The notes: generated from the letters alone by a model not told the origin. A stretch of 64,000 nucleotides of DNA from Burkholderia oklahomensis C6786 (GCF_000959365.1 NZ_CP009555.1:620001-684000); one strand, 5' to 3'. Shown: positions 1 through 9,073, numbered from the stretch's first letter. Numbers and translations are program-made.

Positions 1-630
1 CTCTTGCGCGAACCGAACTTCGCAGTCGGCCTCGCCGGCAACCTAGTCTCGCGGATCGGCATCGGCGCGACGCCCTTCCTGCTGCCGCTGATGATGCAGC
101 TCGAATTCGGCTATTCTCCGTTGCGCTCGGGGCTCATGCTCGTGCCAGCCGCCATCGCGGGTGTGATCGCGAAGCCGTGGATCGCGCCGCTCGTTCGCCG
201 CTACGGCTATCGTACGTTTCTGTTCGTCAACACACTGATCGTCGGCGCCGTGATCGCGCTGTTCGCGGCCATCGGCCCCGACACGCCGCTCGTCGCCGAA
301 ATGGCGCTGATTGCGATCTTCGGCGCGATCAACTCGATTCAGATCGCGGCAATGAACAGCGTGACGCTGAAAGGCCTGCCGCACCGCGACGCGGCGAGCG
401 GCAACAGCCTGTATTCGATGGTGCAGATGTTGTCGATGGGGCTCGGCGCGTCGGTGGGAAGCGGGCTCACGAGCCTGTTCGGCGAGCAGACCGGCTCGGC
501 GCTGCTCGGCTTCAAGCTGAGCTTCGTCTGCGTCGGCGCGGTGACGCTCGTGTCCGCGGCGATCTTCCGGCGAATCCAGGAAGCGCCCGTGACGCGCACG
601 CGGCCCGGCCACGCGGTCGCGCACCGCTAG
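1..630 (+). CDS. MFS transporter, C-terminal part (cut by window start)
   Basis: The open frame runs in from before the window, so only about 209 C-terminal residues are visible. They form hydrophobic helices in the pattern of a DHA-type drug exporter of the major facilitator superfamily: a helix pair around PFLLPLMMQLEFGYSP, the loop LVPAAIAGVIAKP, a basic cytoplasmic stretch VRRYGYRTF, then helices to the end. The protein would sit in the inner membrane and export small molecules by proton antiport; the substrate cannot be read. The stop is TAG at 628-630. The next gene starts about 100 bp on and is unrelated. Confidence 0.8.
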   Translation, partial: LLREPNFAVGLAGNLVSRIGIGATPFLLPLMMQLEFGYSPLRSGLMLVPAAIAGVIAKPWIAPLVRRYGYRTFLFVNTLIVGAVIALFAAIGPDTPLVAEMALIAIFGAINSIQIAAMNSVTLKGLPHRDAASGNSLYSMVQMLSMGLGASVGSGLTSLFGEQTGSALLGFKLSFVCVGAVTLVSAAIFRRIQEAPVTRTRPGHAVAHR

Positions 631-733
631 CCGCGCGACCGGGGGGCCGCCGCCAGATGAACCGACGGGCGAATCGCGCGCTCGCGCCGCGCAATTTCTG
701 CGACACTGGCGGCTTCGCATCACGCCGCCCTTC

Positions 734-1414
734 ATGTCCTGGTACCTGTATCTGATCGAATGCGCGGACGGCAGCGTCTACACCGGCATCACGACCGACG
801 TCGCCGCACGCTTCGCGCAGCACGCGCAAGGCAAGGGCGCGCGCTACACGCGCGCGCGCAAGCCGAAGGCCGTGCTCGCGTCGTTCGAGCTCGCCGATCG
901 CTCGAGCGCGTCGCGCGCCGAATATTGGGTCAAGCGGCTCACCGCCGCGCAAAAGCGCGAGCTCGCGGCGGGCGGGCGCACGCTCGAGTCGGTGCTGCCG
1001 GCGGCGGTTGTCGTCGAAGAAGGCGACGCGGCGGCGACGGATGCCGGGGCGGCGGCGGGCGCGAGCGAAGTCGCGGATGCGGCGAACGTCGTCGCGGCGG
1101 TCGCGGCGTCGGGAGCATCGAGGGCGGCGTCTCGTCGCGATGTTGCTCGGGCGCTCGGTACGTCTGATGCGATCGAGGCGGCTGAAGTGGCTGAAGTGCA
1201 AAAGGTGTCGAAGCCATCGAAGCCATCGAAGCCATCGAAGCCATCGAAGCCATCAGCGGTTTCGGGTGCCGCCAATGGAGCAAAAACCATTCGCGCGGCC
1301 GCGGCAAGCGCGAACACGACCGCGGACACGAACAAAAACAAGCACACGACCGAATCCGCCGCGTCACTCCGCCTCCGCCGCGCGCGCACCAAACAAAACC
1401 GCGCGGCCTCGTGA
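734..1414 (+). CDS. GIY-YIG nuclease family protein with long low-complexity tail
   Basis: Residues 1 to about 82 are a complete small GIY-YIG domain of the UPF0213/YhbQ type. YLYLIECADGSVYTGIT carries the two tyrosine motifs, Arg26 sits in VAARFAQH, and Glu63 in SRAEYWVK is the likely metal ligand. Family members normally stop near 90-100 residues; this one runs to 226. The extra part is Ala, Val and Ser rich and contains five SKP tripeptides encoded by a 9-bp tandem repeat, then a basic, Asn- and Lys-rich end. The domain suggests a DNA-structure nuclease, but the cellular role of this family is poorly defined. The start is the ATG just before the conserved domain. The 3' end overlaps a hairpin that probably terminates ppa. 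Confidence 0.85.
   Translation: MSWYLYLIECADGSVYTGITTDVAARFAQHAQGKGARYTRARKPKAVLASFELADRSSASRAEYWVKRLTAAQKRELAAGGRTLESVLPAAVVVEEGDAAATDAGAAAGASEVADAANVVAAVAASGASRAASRRDVARALGTSDAIEAAEVAEVQKVSKPSKPSKPSKPSKPSAVSGAANGAKTIRAAAASANTTADTNKNKHTTESAASLRLRRARTKQNRAAS
1208..1252 (+). repeat. 9-bp tandem repeat, 5 copies, in the GIY-YIG gene
   Basis: The unit TCGAAGCCA occurs five times without mismatch, encoding Ser-Lys-Pro repeats. Nine is a multiple of three, so copy-number change would lengthen or shorten the tail without a frameshift. Confidence 0.9.
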
Positions 1415-1431
1415 CGAGACACGCGCGGTTT
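1391..1431 (-). terminator. Likely rho-independent terminator of ppa
   Basis: A 10-bp inverted repeat (AAACCGCGCG at 1396-1405 and CGCGCGGTTT at 1422-1431) encloses a smaller CTCG/CGAG stem. Read on the minus strand it is followed by TTTTGTTT, a fair U-tract. It lies just past the ppa stop in the ppa direction and overlaps the last codons and stop of the opposing GIY-YIG gene. Confidence 0.6.
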
Positions 1432-1462
1432 CGCGCAACCGGACGGCGCCGCGGGCGCCGGC

Positions 1463-1990
1463 TTACTTCTTGAAGTTCGCGACGCCTTCGGTGATTTCCT
1501 TGTGCGCGGCGTCGATGCCGTCCCAGCCTTCGACCTTCACCCACTTGCCCTTCTCGAGCGCCTTGTACTGCTCGAAGAAGTGCTTGATCTGGTCCTTCAG
1601 GTAACCGGGCACGTCGTCGATCGACTTGAGGTTGGCCGTCATCGGGCAGACCTTGTCGTGCGGCACCGCGACGAGCTTCGCGTCGACGCCCGATTCGTCG
1701 GTCATCTTCAGCATGCCGAGCGCGCGCGCGCGGACGACCGAGCCCGCGAGCAGCGGGAACGGCGTGATGACGAGCACGTCGACGGGGTCGCCGTCGCCCG
1801 ACAGCGTCTGCGGAATGAAGCCGTAGTTCACCGGATAGCGCATGCCCGTGCCGATGAAGCGATCGACGACGAGGAGACCGAGTTCCTTGTCGGCTTCGTA
1901 CTTGACCGGCTCGCTTTGCGCCGGGATCTCGATGATCACGTTGAAGTCTTGCGGCAGATCCTTGCCGGCCGGGACGTTGCTGAAGCTCAT
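1463..1990 (-). CDS. ppa: Inorganic pyrophosphatase (family I)
   Basis: This 175-residue soluble enzyme hydrolyses pyrophosphate to two phosphates, pulling biosynthetic reactions forward; the length is that of bacterial hexameric family I enzymes. The signature DGDPVDVLV (Mg-binding aspartates) is present, as are the upstream [15 protein letters not shown] and [13 protein letters not shown] stretches that line the active site. It is transcribed alone, divergent from the aldehyde dehydrogenase operon. A perfect TATAAT lies about 70 bp upstream on its strand, and a hairpin with a U-tract follows it. Nothing is unusual about the gene. Confidence 0.97.
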   Translation of the reverse strand: MSFSNVPAGKDLPQDFNVIIEIPAQSEPVKYEADKELGLLVVDRFIGTGMRYPVNYGFIPQTLSGDGDPVDVLVITPFPLLAGSVVRARALGMLKMTDESGVDAKLVAVPHDKVCPMTANLKSIDDVPGYLKDQIKHFFEQYKALEKGKWVKVEGWDGIDAAHKEITEGVANFKK

Positions 1991-2061
1991 GAGCGTTCTC
2001 TGAAGTTCGGATGGGAATCGGGACGGATGGCGGCCTCGCGGGCGCCTCCGATGGAATGCGC

Positions 2062-2067
2062 ATTATA
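2062..2067 (-). promoter_or_regulatory. Probable -10 box of ppa
   Basis: Read on the minus strand these bases are TATAAT, a consensus sigma-70 -10 element, 72 bp before the ppa start codon. No good -35 hexamer is visible 17 bp upstream. A GATAAT at 2104-2109 on the plus strand could serve the divergent dehydrogenase operon. Confidence 0.45.
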
Positions 2068-2149
2068 GCCAATCGCCCGATGGCGCTCCGGTCGCGTTCG
2101 GCCGATAATCGGGCAACGATCAGACACGGCGGACGAGCCGGGAGCGAGC

Positions 2150-3589
2150 ATGGAAGAGGCGAAGCACTTCATCGCGGGCGCATGGGCGGCGCCCGCGGGC
2201 GGCGAGACGATCGCCGTGATCGATCCGTCCGACGGCGAGCCGTTCGCGCGGCTCGCGCGCGGCACGGCGCCCGACGTCGACGCGGCCGCGCACGCGGCCC
2301 GCGCGGCGTTCGACGGCCCGTGGGGCGCGGCGAGCGCGGCCGAGCGCGGGCGCATGCTGTACCGGCTGTCGATGCTCGTCGCCGCGTGCCGCGAAGAACT
2401 CGCGCTCATCGAGTCGCGCGACACCGGCAAGCCGCTCACGCAGGCGCGCGCGGACGCCGACGCGCTCGCCCGCTACTTCGAGTTCTACGCGGGCGCGGCG
2501 GACAAGCTGCACGGCGAGACGCTGCCCTACCGTGACGGCTACACGGTGCTCACGCTGCGCGAGCCGCACGGCGTCACCGGGCACATCGTGCCGTGGAACT
2601 ACCCAATGCAGATCCTCGGGCGCAGCGTCGGCGCGGCGCTCGCCGCGGGCAACGCGTGCGTCGTCAAGCCGTCGGAGGACGCGTGCCTGTCGATCCTGCG
2701 CGTCGCGACGCTTGCGGCCGAGGCCGGGCTCCCCGCCGGCACGTTCAACGTCGTGACGGGCTACGGCCATGAAGCCGGCGCGGCGCTCGCGCGCCATCCC
2801 GGCATCGACCACATTTCGTTCACCGGCTCGCCGGACACGGGCCGCCTCGTCGCGCAGATGGCGGCCGAACACCACGCGCCCGTCACGCTCGAGCTCGGCG
2901 GCAAGTCGCCGCAGATCGTGTTCGCCGACGCGGACCTCGACGCCGCGCTGCCCGTTCTCGTGTCCGCGATCGTGCAGAACAGCGGCCAGACCTGTTCGGC
3001 CGGCAGCCGCGTGCTGATCGACAAGGCGGTCTACGAGCCGCTCGTCGAGCGGCTCGCCACCGCGTTCAACGGGTTGAAGGTCGGCCCCGGCCGGGCCGAT
3101 CTCGATTGCGGGCCGCTCATCAGCGCGAGGCAGCAGCAGCGCGTGTGGGACTTCCTGTCCGACGCGCAGCACGACGGCATCGTGATGGCCGCGCACGGCG
3201 AAGTCGTGCCGGACGCCCCCGAAACGGGCTTCTACCAGGCGCCCGCGCTGCTGCGCGACGTCCCGCACGCGCACCGGCTCGCGCAGGAGGAAGTGTTCGG
3301 CCCCGTGCTCGCCGCGATGAAGTTCGCCGACGAGGACGAAGCGCTCGCGCTCGCGAACGGCACGCCGTACGGGCTCGTCGCGGGCGTGTGGACGCGCGAC
3401 GGCGCGCGCCAGATGCGGCTCGCGCGCCGGCTGCGCGCGGGACAGGTGTTCGTCAACAACTACGGCGCGGGCGGCGGCGTCGAGCTGCCGTTCGGCGGCA
3501 GCGGACGCTCGGGCTACGGCCGCGAAAAAGGCTTCGAGGCGCTGTACGGCTTCACCGTGCTGAAGACGATCGCGCTCAAGCACGACTGA
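2150..3589 (+). CDS. NAD(P)-dependent aldehyde dehydrogenase
   Basis: A 479-residue member of the aldehyde dehydrogenase superfamily, oxidising an aldehyde to the acid in the cytoplasm. Visible landmarks are PWNYP (Asn150, oxyanion hole), VVKPSE (Lys173), FTGSPDTG (cofactor loop, about 224-231), LELGGKSP (general base Glu248) and GQTCSAG (catalytic Cys282). It is the first gene of a likely operon with an SDR oxidoreductase and an MFS importer, which points to uptake and stepwise oxidation of a carbon source. The substrate is not readable: the betaine-aldehyde, gamma-aminobutyraldehyde and sugar-aldehyde subfamilies all look similar at this level. Confidence 0.92.
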   Translation: MEEAKHFIAGAWAAPAGGETIAVIDPSDGEPFARLARGTAPDVDAAAHAARAAFDGPWGAASAAERGRMLYRLSMLVAACREELALIESRDTGKPLTQARADADALARYFEFYAGAADKLHGETLPYRDGYTVLTLREPHGVTGHIVPWNYPMQILGRSVGAALAAGNACVVKPSEDACLSILRVATLAAEAGLPAGTFNVVTGYGHEAGAALARHPGIDHISFTGSPDTGRLVAQMAAEHHAPVTLELGGKSPQIVFADADLDAALPVLVSAIVQNSGQTCSAGSRVLIDKAVYEPLVERLATAFNGLKVGPGRADLDCGPLISARQQQRVWDFLSDAQHDGIVMAAHGEVVPDAPETGFYQAPALLRDVPHAHRLAQEEVFGPVLAAMKFADEDEALALANGTPYGLVAGVWTRDGARQMRLARRLRAGQVFVNNYGAGGGVELPFGGSGRSGYGREKGFEALYGFTVLKTIALKHD

Positions 3590-3676
3590 CCGAAGGCGCG
3601 GCACGGCGCGCGAGGTCGCGCGTCGCCGCCCGTCCTCGTCACGGCAAGACCCAAAACAAAATCCAGGAGACAACTG

Positions 3677-4435
3677 ATGCGGCTCAGCGGCAAGACCGCC
3701 GTCGTCACGGGCGCAGGCTCGGGCTTCGGCGAAGGCATCGCGAAAACGTTCGCGCGCGAAGGCGCGTGCATCATCGTCAACGATCTGAACGCGCCGGCGG
3801 CCGAGCGCGTCGCGAGCGAAATCGCGCTCGCGGGCGGACGCGCGCTCGCCGTCGCGGGCGACGTATCGCGCGGCGACGATTGGCGCGCGCTCCTCGACGC
3901 GGCGCTCGACGCGTTCGGCGGCGTGCAGATCGTCGTCAACAACGCGGGCACGACGCATCGCAACAAGCCGGTGCTCGACGTGACCGAAGCCGAATACGAC
4001 CGCGTATACGCGGTCAACATGAAGAGCCTCTACTGGAGCGTGCAGACGTTCGTTCCGCATTTCCGCCGGGCGGGCGGCGGCGCGTTCGTCAACGTCGCAT
4101 CGACGGCGGGCGTGCGGCCGCGCCCCGGCCTCGTCTGGTACAACAGCACGAAGGGCGCGATGATCACCGCGAGCAAGACGCTCGCCGTCGAGCTCGGCCC
4201 CGACCGGATCCGCGTGAACTGCGTGAACCCGGTGCTCGGCGAGACCGGGCTCACGAGCGAGTTCATGGGCGTGCCGGACACGCCGGAGAACCGCGCGCGC
4301 TTCATTTCGACAATCCCGCTCGGCCGCCTGTCGACCCCGCAGGACATCGCGAACGCGGCGCTCTATCTCGCATCCGACGACGCCGAGTTCGTCACCGGCG
4401 TGTGCCTCGAAGTCGACGGCGGCCGCTGCGTCTGA
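3677..4435 (+). CDS. SDR family oxidoreductase
   Basis: A classical short-chain dehydrogenase/reductase of 252 residues. TGAGSGFG (11-18) is the cofactor loop and NNAG (88-91) the structural motif. The catalytic set is Ser142, Tyr155 and Lys159 (YNSTK). An aspartate after the second strand (NDLN) favours NAD over NADP. It follows the aldehyde dehydrogenase by 87 bp and precedes the MFS gene by about 50 bp, so the three are probably co-transcribed. It would oxidise an alcohol or hydroxy acid to the carbonyl compound in the same catabolic route; the substrate is unknown. Confidence 0.93.
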   Translation: MRLSGKTAVVTGAGSGFGEGIAKTFAREGACIIVNDLNAPAAERVASEIALAGGRALAVAGDVSRGDDWRALLDAALDAFGGVQIVVNNAGTTHRNKPVLDVTEAEYDRVYAVNMKSLYWSVQTFVPHFRRAGGGAFVNVASTAGVRPRPGLVWYNSTKGAMITASKTLAVELGPDRIRVNCVNPVLGETGLTSEFMGVPDTPENRARFISTIPLGRLSTPQDIANAALYLASDDAEFVTGVCLEVDGGRCV

Positions 4436-4488
4436 ACGCGGCGGCGCGCGCCGCCCGTCGCAATCAACACGTGCCAGAGGAGACAAGC

Positions 4489-5796
4489 ATGGCCAGCACC
4501 GCGCCGGCGTTCACGCCGACCCCGCCGTCCGCCTTCGAGGCGGCAACCTATCGCAAGGTCTCGTGGCGGCTCGCGCCGCTGCTGCTGCTCTGCTATGTCG
4601 TCGCGTATCTCGACCGCGTGAACGTCGGCTTCGCGAAACTGCAGATGGCGTCCGACCTGCACTTGTCCGATGCGGTCTACGGTCTCGGCGCCGGGATCTT
4701 CTTCGTCGGCTACTTTCTGTTCGAAGTCCCGAGCAACGTGATCCTGCACCGGGTCGGCGCGCGGGTGTGGATCGCGCGGATCATGGTCACGTGGGGAATC
4801 ATCTCGGCGCTGACGATGTTCGTGTCGACGCCCGCGATGTTCTACACGATGCGCTTCCTGCTCGGCGCCGCCGAGGCGGGCTTCTTCCCCGGCGTGATCC
4901 TCTATCTGACCTACTGGTATCCGGCGCACCGCCGCGGCAGGATGACGACGCTCTTCATGACGGCCGTCGCGCTGTCGGGCGTCATCGGCGGCCCGATCTC
5001 CGGCTACATCCTGAAATCCTTCGACGGGGCGAACGGCTGGCACGGATGGCAATGGCTGTTCCTGCTCGAAGGGGTGCCGTCGGTGCTCGTCGGCATTCTG
5101 CTGCTGTTCGCGCTCGACGACCGGATCGTGAAGGCGAAGTGGCTCGACGACGACGAAAAGGCGCTGCTCGCGCGCAACATCGCGCTCGAGGATGCGCGCA
5201 AGGAAGACCTGTCGCTCTCCGTCGTGTTCACGAGTCCGCGCGTGTGGCTGATGGGCCTCATCTACTTCTCGTTCGTGATGGGGCTCTACGGCGTCGGCTT
5301 CTGGCTGCCGACGCTCATCAAGTCGACCGGCGTGACCGATGCGTTCGCGATCGGCCTGCTGTCCGCGGTGCCGTACGCGGCGGCCGTCGTCGCGATGCTC
5401 CTGGTCGCGCACAGCGCGGACCGCCGCCGCGAGCGGCGCTGGCACCTCGCGATCCCCGCGGCGGTGGGCGCGCTCGGGCTCGTGCTGTCCGTCATGTGGG
5501 CGCACGACACGCTGCTCGCGATGCTCGGCCTCACGATCGGGACGATGGGCATCCTGACGACGCTGCCCCTCTTCTGGAGCCTGCCGACCGCGTTCCTCGG
5601 CGGCACGGCCGCCGCGGCGGGCATCGCGATCATCAATTCGATCGGCAACCTCGCCGGCTTCCTGAGCCCGTATCTCGTCGGCTGGCTCAAGCAGGCGACG
5701 GCGTCGAACGACGCGGGGATGTACATGCTCGCCGGGTTCCTCGTGCTGGGCGGGCTGCTCGCGCTATCGGTGCCGAAGACGCTCGTCGACATCTGA
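4489..5796 (+). CDS. MFS transporter, anion:cation symporter (ACS) type
   Basis: A 435-residue inner-membrane transporter with about 12 helices. The stretch YLDRVNVGFAKLQM at the end of helix 1 and the following loop are typical of the ACS family that imports organic anions such as tartrate, phthalate or hexuronates with protons. The ATG at 4489 is chosen because it follows a strong Shine-Dalgarno (GAGGAGA) and gives the usual short cytoplasmic N-terminus; the frame is open further upstream but that part overlaps the SDR gene. Third gene of the dehydrogenase-SDR-transporter operon, and followed by a good terminator. Confidence 0.92.
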   Translation: MASTAPAFTPTPPSAFEAATYRKVSWRLAPLLLLCYVVAYLDRVNVGFAKLQMASDLHLSDAVYGLGAGIFFVGYFLFEVPSNVILHRVGARVWIARIMVTWGIISALTMFVSTPAMFYTMRFLLGAAEAGFFPGVILYLTYWYPAHRRGRMTTLFMTAVALSGVIGGPISGYILKSFDGANGWHGWQWLFLLEGVPSVLVGILLLFALDDRIVKAKWLDDDEKALLARNIALEDARKEDLSLSVVFTSPRVWLMGLIYFSFVMGLYGVGFWLPTLIKSTGVTDAFAIGLLSAVPYAAAVVAMLLVAHSADRRRERRWHLAIPAAVGALGLVLSVMWAHDTLLAMLGLTIGTMGILTTLPLFWSLPTAFLGGTAAAAGIAIINSIGNLAGFLSPYLVGWLKQATASNDAGMYMLAGFLVLGGLLALSVPKTLVDI

Positions 5797-5828
5797 GCCG
5801 ATTCGCGTCGCATCGATTCAAACGAAAA

Positions 5829-5858
5829 CGGCGGCCATCGAGGCCGCCGCTTTCTTTT
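5829..5858 (+). terminator. Rho-independent terminator, probably bidirectional
   Basis: An 8-bp GC stem (CGGCGGCC / GGCCGCCG) with a 5-nt loop is followed by CTTTCTTTT. On the minus strand the same stem is followed by TTTTCGTTT, so it can also stop transcription from hemY. It lies between the two convergent genes. Confidence 0.8.
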
Positions 5859-5898
5859 CGCCTTCGCTGCCCGCCGAGCGAGAACCCGGCGCGAACGC

Positions 5899-7089
5899 TC
5901 AGACGATCGTCATCGCGAGCGCGCTTTCGCGATAGTGCTGCGCGGCCTTGTCCGACTCGCCGAGCCGCTCGAACAGGCGCGCGAGCGCGCGATGCGTGCG
6001 GATCTTGAGCGGCTCGTCGTCGGCGAGCTTGAGCGCTGATTCGAGGAACGACTGCGCCTTGCCCCACAGCTGTTGCTGCTGGCACAGGCGGCCGAGCGCG
6101 AACAGCAGGTCGGCGTCTTCCGGACGGTCCCGGCGCCAGCCCTCCGCCTTCTGGATCAACGGAAGCGCGTCGGGACCCGCCGTGTCCGGATAGCGGCGCA
6201 ACAGCCGCGCGTTCCAGTTGTGCGCGAGCGCGCCCTCGACGATCCGCCGCGCTTCCTGCCGGCGCTCGAGCGCGATCAGCAGTTCGGCGGCGAGATCCGC
6301 GAGACGCGGCGACTGCCGTTCGGCCGCCGACAGCGATTGCCACACCTCGAGGAGCGCGTCGGCGTCGTGCCGGCGATCGCGCAGCAGATGCTCGGCCGCC
6401 TGCTGGCGCAGACGCACGGCGGCGGCCGGATGCAGCGCCTCGCGCTTTTCGAGCGCCTTCGCGATCTTCAGCACCTCGGCCCAGTTCTTCAGTTGCTGCT
6501 GCGCGCGCAACGCGATCTGCTGCGCGTGGATCCGCTTGCCGCCCGACGCCTGCATCTCGGCGAGCGCGGCGAGCGCGCCTTCGGCGTCGCGGCCGTCCGC
6601 GCGCATGTCGGCCGTCGCGAGCAGGCGCGCGTCCTGCCATTCCTGGCCGCTCACCTTCGCGAGCCACTCGTCGCGGCGCGCATACTCGTGCATCCGGTGC
6701 GTCGCCGCCGCGGCGATGAGGCTCGCCGCGCCCTGGTTCGCGTCGACCGAGAGCGCGTCGCGCGCGGCCTTCTCCGCACGCGAGAAGCGGCCCGCGTACA
6801 GGTTCGCGAGCGCGTCGCGCAGCGACGCCTGCGCGCGCTCGTTGCGCATCCGCGCGCGATACGCGGCGACGCGCTGCGGCATCCGCCACACGTTGCGCAC
6901 GATCCGCATCAGCGCGTACAGCACGATGAAGACGACGATGACCGCGAGCACGAAGAAGTTCAGCGACACGTCGACGCGATACGGCGGATAGACGATCAGC
7001 ACCTGGCCGGTATCGAAGCGGCCGACCGTCGCGAGCCCCGCGGCGATCGCGAACAGCACGGCGAGCCAAATGATTCCACGCAGCGTCAT
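5899..7089 (-). CDS. hemY: HemY family protein (heme operon membrane TPR protein)
   Basis: A 396-residue protein with two N-terminal membrane helices (about 4-22 and 42-62) followed by a long alpha-helical, TPR-like cytoplasmic or periplasmic part rich in Ala, Leu and Arg. This is the architecture of the proteobacterial HemY encoded at the end of hemCDXY operons. It is not the protoporphyrinogen oxidase that carries the same name in Gram-positives. Its exact role in tetrapyrrole synthesis is unsettled. The ATG lies 4 bp after the hemDX stop, so it is almost certainly translated from the same mRNA. Confidence 0.92.
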   Translation of the reverse strand: MTLRGIIWLAVLFAIAAGLATVGRFDTGQVLIVYPPYRVDVSLNFFVLAVIVVFIVLYALMRIVRNVWRMPQRVAAYRARMRNERAQASLRDALANLYAGRFSRAEKAARDALSVDANQGAASLIAAAATHRMHEYARRDEWLAKVSGQEWQDARLLATADMRADGRDAEGALAALAEMQASGGKRIHAQQIALRAQQQLKNWAEVLKIAKALEKREALHPAAAVRLRQQAAEHLLRDRRHDADALLEVWQSLSAAERQSPRLADLAAELLIALERRQEARRIVEGALAHNWNARLLRRYPDTAGPDALPLIQKAEGWRRDRPEDADLLFALGRLCQQQQLWGKAQSFLESALKLADDEPLKIRTHRALARLFERLGESDKAAQHYRESALAMTIV

Positions 7090-7093
7090 GTCG

Positions 7094-9073
7094 TCAACCC
7101 CGGCTCTTGAACTGTTGAACCGCGTTCAGGCTCGCGTTGAGGTTCGGCACCGCGACCGTCAGCGACGCGGCGTCCACCTGCTTGAGCAGATCCTGAACGA
7201 TCTGGGTGTCCTTCGACGCGCCGTCGAAGTAGCGCGCGACCGCCGCCTGCGCGGCATGCAGATCGGACTTCATCGCGCTGTCGTTGCGCGAGAGAAGCGA
7301 CAGCCGCGCGCTCAACAGGCGCAGCTTCACGTTCTCGCGCACGAAGTAACCTTGCTCGGGCGACGCGAGCATCGCATCCGCGTGATCGATGCGGCGCACC
7401 TCGACGAGCGACTTCAGCTGCGCGCCAATGCCCGCCGAGAAGCCGCGCCACCACGCCTTCCAGCGCGGCTCGCCCGCCGCCGCGGCCGCCTGCTCGGCGC
7501 TCGCGGCGACGTCGGGATTCGTCTGCGCGTGCGGCGTCAACGTTTCGCCCGAGAGCGGCAGCGCGTCGACCTTCGTGATCGCGTCGTCGAGCTTGATCGC
7601 AAGCCCCGTGAGGTCCGCCGACGGCGCGGCCTTCAACCGTTCGATGTCCTGCGCGACCGCCTTGCGCACGACGACCGCCTGCGCGCTCTGCGAAGCCGCG
7701 AGCCGCGAATCGGCGTTCTGCAGCGCGATCAGCGCGAGCTGCGTGTTGCCCGTCAGCAGAAGCTGCTGGCTCGCGCTCGACAGCATCTGGCCGACTTCCT
7801 CGATCATCCACGCGTCGCGGTTGCGCGACAGGTCCTGATATTGCTGCTGCAGCGCGGTCTGTGCGGTCTGCGCATCGGTGAGCTTGCCTTCGAGCTGCGA
7901 CAGCTGCGAGTCGGCCTGATGCACGCTCGAAAGCGCCTGCTCGGTCTTCGTGCGGATTTCGGCCGTCTGCGCGTCGAGCGCCTTCTGCCGCTCGACCGCG
8001 TGCTGGTCGAGACGGTCGACCTTGCGGTTCAGCGCATAGCCGCCGACGCCCGCCGCGGCCGCGATCACGACGATCACGAACCAGAGCGCCGCATTCGAGC
8101 CGCTGCGCCGCTCTTTCGTTTCAAACGGCGTAAACGGTTGATTCGGCGGCGGAACGGGGGCCGCGGCCGGTTTGGAAGAGACGTCTTTGGTATCGTTGGT
8201 GTCTGTCATGCGAGAAGGCATCGGTGCGGCAGTCGCCGGTTGATCGGCCTGATCGGCCAACGTACGAAACGCGCGGACGATACGCTCATCGCCCGCGCCG
8301 GACAGCGTAATCCTATCAAAACCGAGTGCGCGCGCGGTCTCCACGATACGCGGGTGCGGCGCGACGAACTGCGCATGCTTCAGCGCATCGATCTCGGCCT
8401 CGTTCAAATGCTCGTGCGCGAGCTCCTGCAGATTGCGCACGCCTTCCGAACTCGTCACGAGCCACGCATGCGGCGCGCCCGACAGCAGCGCGTGCACGCG
8501 CTCCCACGCGCCGATCGACGGCTCGGGCGTCACGCGCCGGTACGCGGCGACGAGCTCGACTTCGGCGCCCGCGTCGCGCAGCCGCTCGGCGAGCCATTCG
8601 CGGCCGCCGTCGCCGCGCACGATCAGCACGCGCTTGCCGGCGAGATCGGCCGCGCCGCCGAACGCGCGCTCGATCTCGGCGAAGAGATTTTCAGAATCGT
8701 AGTGCGGCTCGCCGCCGTCGCCGGGCTCGCGCGGCGCGATCACGCGATGCGCGGGCGCCGCGATCCCGTGCCGCGCGAGCGCGGCGACGCTGCCCGGCCC
8801 GACGACGCCGATCGGCAGCGGATGCGGCCAGATCGCGCCGAGCCGAGCGAGCGCGTGATCGATCGCGTTCGGCGACACGAACACGACGAGCGCGTACGCA
8901 TCGAGCCGCGCGAACGCGTCGGCGAGCGGCGCATCGTCGGCGAGCGGCGCGATGTCGATGAGCGGAAAGTCGAGCACGTCGATGCCCGCCGCGGCAAGCT
9001 GCGCCGCGAGCGCCGCCGACTGTCCGTCGGGACGCGTGAGCACCGCGGTGAACGCGCGCGGCGCGCCCGCCAT
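7094..9073 (-). CDS. hemD: Fused uroporphyrinogen-III synthase / HemX
   Basis: One 659-residue frame joins two proteins that are separate in enterobacteria. Residues 1 to about 275 are uroporphyrinogen-III synthase, which closes and inverts ring D of hydroxymethylbilane (landmarks VFVSPNAIDHAL, VLIVRGDGGREWL, WLVTSSEGV). Residues about 289-659 are HemX-like: a Pro-rich linker, one membrane helix (about 329-347) and a coiled-coil, Gln-rich periplasmic part. HemX is often annotated as a methyltransferase, but no SAM-binding motif is seen. The start at 9073 is chosen because its ATG shares one base with the hemC stop (TGATG). An internal ATG at residue 289 could also give free HemX. Confidence 0.92.
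   Translation of the reverse strand: MAGAPRAFTAVLTRPDGQSAALAAQLAAAGIDVLDFPLIDIAPLADDAPLADAFARLDAYALVVFVSPNAIDHALARLGAIWPHPLPIGVVGPGSVAALARHGIAAPAHRVIAPREPGDGGEPHYDSENLFAEIERAFGGAADLAGKRVLIVRGDGGREWLAERLRDAGAEVELVAAYRRVTPEPSIGAWERVHALLSGAPHAWLVTSSEGVRNLQELAHEHLNEAEIDALKHAQFVAPHPRIVETARALGFDRITLSGAGDERIVRAFRTLADQADQPATAAPMPSRMTDTNDTKDVSSKPAAAPVPPPNQPFTPFETKERRSGSNAALWFVIVVIAAAAGVGGYALNRKVDRLDQHAVERQKALDAQTAEIRTKTEQALSSVHQADSQLSQLEGKLTDAQTAQTALQQQYQDLSRNRDAWMIEEVGQMLSSASQQLLLTGNTQLALIALQNADSRLAASQSAQAVVVRKAVAQDIERLKAAPSADLTGLAIKLDDAITKVDALPLSGETLTPHAQTNPDVAASAEQAAAAAGEPRWKAWWRGFSAGIGAQLKSLVEVRRIDHADAMLASPEQGYFVRENVKLRLLSARLSLLSRNDSAMKSDLHAAQAAVARYFDGASKDTQIVQDLLKQVDAASLTVAVPNLNASLNAVQQFKSRG

Noticed and set aside
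2120..4486. A 788-codon open frame on the minus strand across the aldehyde dehydrogenase and SDR genes
   Set aside because: It is Arg, Ala and Val rich without any domain and lies opposite two genes with intact catalytic motifs; long shadow frames are normal at this GC content.
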